A stretch of DNA of 8,464 nt from Methanosarcinales archaeon (GTDB taxonomy: Archaea; Halobacteriota; Methanosarcinia; Methanosarcinales; Methanocomedenaceae). Position numbers and translations under genes: made by a program. This document shows positions 6,645-8,464 of the stretch, piece after piece. Every line of letters starts with the position of its first letter. The first letter of the stretch is position 1. The stretch is from positions 1 to 8,464 of the forward strand of contig JAUWTY010000044.1 in assembly GCA_030614485.1 (NCBI GenBank), given 5' to 3'. The notes beneath the pieces are model-generated. The model ran no database searches, was not told where the DNA came from, and was given only the letters and a program-made list of their open reading frames with translations.

Positions 6645-7286
6645 ATGGATGTATTTAGTAAGCTTGCGAAAAGGTATGACGCATGGTATGATTCCGAAAC
6701 GGGCCGACCCCTATATGAGAGCGAGATATTATGCCTGCGCCCGCTTGTAGCAGAATTGCAGGAACCACTTCTTGAAATCGGCACGGGGACGGGCAGGTTT
6801 GCTACAAGATTTTCCGGTGTAGTCGGCATAGACCCGGCTTTGGGAGCACTGAAAATAGCTTCAATGAGGGGAATATCGCCGGTACTCGGTGTTGGAGAGA
6901 CCCTTCCCTTCAGTGATGAAAGTTTTGGTGGCGTCCTGATTATCATGACACTCTGCTTTATCGAAAAACCGATTGAGGTCTTACGAGAATCATGGAGAGT
7001 TCTTTGCCCGGGTGGTGGTTTGATTTTAGGGACTGTTCCAAAAAACTCTGATTTAGGAGCTTTATATTTGCTTAAGAAAAGGGAGGGGGATCCTTTCTTT
7101 GAAAAAGCACAGTTCTACACCTTTGAAGAAATAGAAAGAATGATTAAAAAGGCTGGTTTCAAGATAGAAAAGATACGCAGTACTCTTCTTCAGCGACCCG
7201 GCGAGAAATCGATTGTTGAAAAATCCAGCAATGCATATAAAAAGACTGCAGGTTTCATATGCTTGTTATTAAGAAGAATAGATTAA
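6645..7286 (+). CDS. Class I SAM-dependent methyltransferase
   Basis: A 213-residue Rossmann-fold methyltransferase of the Methyltransf_11 (UbiE-like) kind. Motif I is LLEIGTGTGRF (residues 43-52), the acidic residue at the end of strand 2 is in GIDP (Asp63), motif II/III is GETLPFSDESFG (84-95), and the post-motif is LRESWRVLCPGGGLILGTVP (113-132). These form the AdoMet pocket. The C-terminal part carries FEEIERMIKKAGFKIEKI, a usual lid and last helix-strand of such enzymes. The acceptor substrate cannot be read; this group includes small-molecule, quinone and corrinoid-related methylases. Residues after 185 are Lys/Ser-rich and end in a hydrophobic FICLLLR. The start ATG is preceded by AAAGGGAT, a plausible SD. 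It lies 45 bp after the HTH_10 regulator on the same strand. Confidence 0.88.
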   Translation: MDVFSKLAKRYDAWYDSETGRPLYESEILCLRPLVAELQEPLLEIGTGTGRFATRFSGVVGIDPALGALKIASMRGISPVLGVGETLPFSDESFGGVLIIMTLCFIEKPIEVLRESWRVLCPGGGLILGTVPKNSDLGALYLLKKREGDPFFEKAQFYTFEEIERMIKKAGFKIEKIRSTLLQRPGEKSIVEKSSNAYKKTAGFICLLLRRID

Positions 7287-7288
7287 TG

Positions 7289-7420
7289 TCATGATTCCTC
7301 AATGAAAGGATACTCGACCTCGCTGTTTCGTGTCTCGTCGGGAAACCGGGTATCTACTACCTCAAGAAGGACATCGGCTTTTTTTATTACATCCTTTTTC
7401 ATCCTCTTGTAACTTGGCAT
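7289..7420 (-). pseudogene. YlqF/RbgA-like circularly permuted GTPase, N-terminal remnant
   Basis: Starting from the ATG at 7420 the frame reads MPSYKRMKKDVIKKADVLLE, then VVDTRFPDETRNSEVE, the hallmark opening of circularly permuted GTPases (YlqF/NOG2-type) that act in ribosome assembly: the helix before strand 1, then EVVDxRxPxxxRN. After about 37 residues the homology stops, an unrelated YPFIEES follows and the frame ends. All G motifs (NKxD, GxPNxGKS, DTPG) are gone, so no GTPase can be made. The remnant lies tail-to-tail against the methyltransferase, with two bases between the stop codons, so a deletion joined the two. The in-frame GTG at 7498 extends the open frame but shows no homology. 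Confidence 0.65.
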
Positions 7421-7499
7421 GCTGGGTGCTATGGTGTATGAGGATATAAGGATGTATCGTAAGGGGGAATAGTTCGTGATAGAATACACCGGCACCAAC

Positions 7500-7751
7500 C
7501 TTAATGCTCAGTTTTTCAAAACATGGTTTGTGACTTTGTAAGACTAATTTGATGGACGCAGAGGTCGGGTTGGTCGTGTAAGTGGAAGGGTTTTATGGGG
7601 TGGGTTGATAATTTAATAAATGGGACGGATGAAGGGAAGTATGTGATGATTGAAGTTTGTAAGGATTGATGTATATTTGGGTTAGGTTCGGATATAACGC
7701 TAAATAGGTGAGATATTCGAAGTAAGTTCGGATATACTATGTTATGTGCAA
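7500..7751. other. Non-coding stretch with an 11-bp direct repeat
   Basis: No gene of convincing length is seen on either strand. The only structure that stands out is GTTCGGATATA at 7686-7696, repeated exactly at 7726-7736, a spacing of 40 bp or about four helical turns. The first copy overlaps GTTAGGT (7681-7687). A 24-codon frame at about 7596-7670 ends in VMIEVCKD but has no recognisable family and is not called. Confidence 0.4.
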
Positions 7752-7992
7752 TTGAGTTTTGAAAACCTTTTAATAATCAATTAACTTATTCAATATTATG
7801 GAGAAACAAAAACTATCTGGGTACATAATGGTAGGTGTAGGGTTTGCTATGCTTTTAGTAAATGCATTTAATTATCTATTCAATTGGGACATAAAATTTC
7901 CAGCATCTACTGTATTGATATTTGGTCTGGCTTTTGTTGTTATAGGTCTAGGGATTTCTCGCAAACCCTCTAAGTAGGTTTTCAAAACTCAA
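7752..7992. repeat. Perfect 17-bp inverted repeat bracketing a small gene
   Basis: TTGAGTTTTGAAAACCT (7752-7768) and AGGTTTTCAAAACTCAA (7976-7992) are exact reverse complements. Between them lie 207 bp containing the small membrane-protein gene, whose stop codon overlaps the right arm by two bases. The core of each arm, GTTTTxAAAAC, is itself a palindrome around one base. The pair could be the ends of a miniature mobile unit, two copies of a protein-binding site, or a large RNA stem. No target-site duplication is evident next to the arms. Confidence 0.6.
7798..7977 (+). CDS. Small two-helix membrane protein, 59 aa
   Basis: Short open frame starting MEKQKLSGYIMVGVGFAMLL and ending RKPSK. Two hydrophobic segments (about residues 8-28 and 36-53) are separated by a short polar loop containing NWDIKFPAS, and the tail is basic, so by the positive-inside rule both ends should face the cytoplasm. 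It has no cysteines and no family I recognise. A TATA-like CTTTTAATAAT at 7767-7777 lies about 25 bp before the ATG, which predicts a leaderless mRNA, in keeping with the lack of an SD. The gene is enclosed by a perfect 17-bp inverted repeat and followed by a structured non-coding region. Hydrophobicity and promoter placement support a real gene, but its short length leaves doubt. Confidence 0.55.
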   Translation: MEKQKLSGYIMVGVGFAMLLVNAFNYLFNWDIKFPASTVLIFGLAFVVIGLGISRKPSK

Positions 7993-7997
7993 CTTTC

Positions 7998-8127
7998 TCG
8001 CCTTCGTCTCGAACCACGTTGCACTCTCACTCCACTTCATTCCGTTCGGGGCACAGAACAGAGCTTAAACGAAAAGCTCGTTGTACTTCGCTTTCTCAAA
8101 TTGGATTTTGGAGATCGCTCGCCTTCG
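7998..8127. repeat. Short repeats in the non-coding region before the metallo-hydrolase
   Basis: CTCGCCTTCG occurs at 7998-8007 and again at 8118-8127, 120 bp apart. Around the first copy, TCTCGAAC (8007-8014) could pair with GTTCGGGG (8044-8051), using two G-U pairs as RNA. With the attC-like element this makes most of 7993-8200 self-complementary, while no reading frame of note is present. Confidence 0.4.
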
Positions 8128-8194
8128 GCTAACGCCAGAAGTGGCTCGTTCCAACTCTCAAAATTCAACTTCGTTTAAGCCCGATATGTTAGGC
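8053..8194. other. Structured element resembling an integron attC site
   Basis: A perfect 11-bp inverted repeat, GCTTAAACGAA (8063-8073) and TTCGTTTAAGC (8170-8180), encloses about 96 bp with inner pairing (ATTTTGGAGA with TCTCAAAAT; a GCC-TTC-GGC hairpin at about 8121-8129). Outside it on the right is GTTAGGC (8188-8194), a match to the GTTRRRY core cut by integron integrases; outside on the left is ACAGAAC (8053-8059), which keeps the essential AAC but not the rest of RYYYAAC. The order core, stem, variable middle, stem, core is that of attC sites, as is the length of about 142 bp. The weak left core and the absence of an integrase in view keep this tentative. Confidence 0.3.
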
Positions 8195-8219
8195 GAAATG
8201 CTCACATTGGAACACAAAA

Positions 8220-8229
8220 TATAAAAATA
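8220..8229 (+). promoter_or_regulatory. TATA box of the metallo-hydrolase gene
   Basis: TATAAAAATA is centred about 25 bp before the ATG at 8250. The transcript should begin within a few bases of the start codon, in keeping with the absence of an SD. Confidence 0.5.
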
Positions 8230-8249
8230 ATCTTGAGAACTATACAATT

Positions 8250-8464
8250 ATGAAAATTACCATTGTTTATGATAACACCGCTTTCAGAAAAGATCTTCAA
8301 GCTAATTGGGGCTTTTCTGCTCTAGTGGAAATTAAAGAAAGAAAAATCCTTTTTGATACAGGTGCAAATGGGACCATTTTGCTTTCAAACATGCAAAAGC
8401 TAGAAATTAATCCTAAAGAAATTGAAGAAATCTTTATTTCCCATTCTCACTTTGATCATACCGG
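8250..8464 (+). CDS. Metallo-beta-lactamase-fold hydrolase (N-terminal part)
   Basis: The first 71 residues of a protein that runs off the window. It opens MKITIVYDNTAFRKDLQANW and continues with a strand-turn ILFDTGANGTIL (Asp36) and the metal-binding motif SHSHFDHTG (HxHxDH, His65-His70). This order and the NxxxxxxxLxxxWGFSALVE opening match the archaeal and bacterial group annotated as 7,8-dihydropterin-6-methyl-4-(beta-D-ribofuranosyl)-aminobenzene-5'-phosphate synthase-like or MJ0296-like hydrolases, usually about 250 residues long. The methanopterin-linked name is carried over by annotation, and the true substrate is open. The gene follows the attC-like element by 55 bp, so it would be the first gene of the next cassette if that element is real. 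Confidence 0.88.
   Translation, partial: MKITIVYDNTAFRKDLQANWGFSALVEIKERKILFDTGANGTILLSNMQKLEINPKEIEEIFISHSHFDHT

Noticed and set aside
6584..6946. 120-residue minus-strand open frame inside the methyltransferase
   Set aside because: It is antisense to the SAM-binding motifs of a clear gene and has no motif of its own.
1..8464. CRISPR array or large tandem-repeat system
   Set aside because: No series of three or more regularly spaced repeats of 20-40 bp is visible, and no cas-like gene is present.

Overview
The window looks like a piece of a euryarchaeal genome, most plausibly a methanogen or methanotroph of the Methanosarcinales/ANME-2/Methanoperedens kind. The lineage is inferred. The domain Archaea is well supported by a protein subunit of archaeal RNase P, an elongator tRNA-Met split by a bulge-helix-bulge intron, a bacterioopsin-activator-type HTH regulator, TATA-like boxes about 25 bp before starts, and several starts without a Shine-Dalgarno (SD) sequence. 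The DNA is moderately AT-rich, with loose gene packing and many gene relics.

Layout. 1-618: the end of a MacB/LolD-type ABC ATPase, then the RNase P subunit Rnp4. 712-3293: two unrecognised genes transcribed divergently from a 131-bp spacer. The rightward one encodes a 501-residue protein with a ribbon-helix-helix (RHH)-like N-terminus and a V4R-like cysteine/histidine C-terminus; the spacer carries three GATACAT copies that could be its operator. 3318-4433: a graveyard of mobile DNA. An IS1182-type transposase has lost its 5' part and is joined in frame to the end of a peptidoglycan-binding-type protein; that protein is itself frameshifted and abuts a fragment of another transposase. 4585-4989: a small unknown protein. 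5189-5704: a PPC/DUF296 protein. 5766-5876: the intron-containing tRNA-Met. 5973-7286: an HTH_10 regulator followed by a class I SAM methyltransferase. 7289-7420: the N-terminal stub of a YlqF-like circularly permuted GTPase, broken off next to the methyltransferase. 7500-8249: mostly non-coding DNA holding an 11-bp direct repeat, a tiny two-helix membrane protein bracketed by a perfect 17-bp inverted repeat, and a structured element ending in GTTAGGC that resembles an integron attC site. 8250-8464: the start of a metallo-beta-lactamase-fold hydrolase.

No single pathway links these genes. The parts most worth following are the divergent RHH/V4R pair and the 7.7-8.2 kb segment, where a small membrane-protein gene and a metallo-hydrolase gene flank an attC-like structure. 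That segment could be an archaeal cassette array or another small mobile unit.
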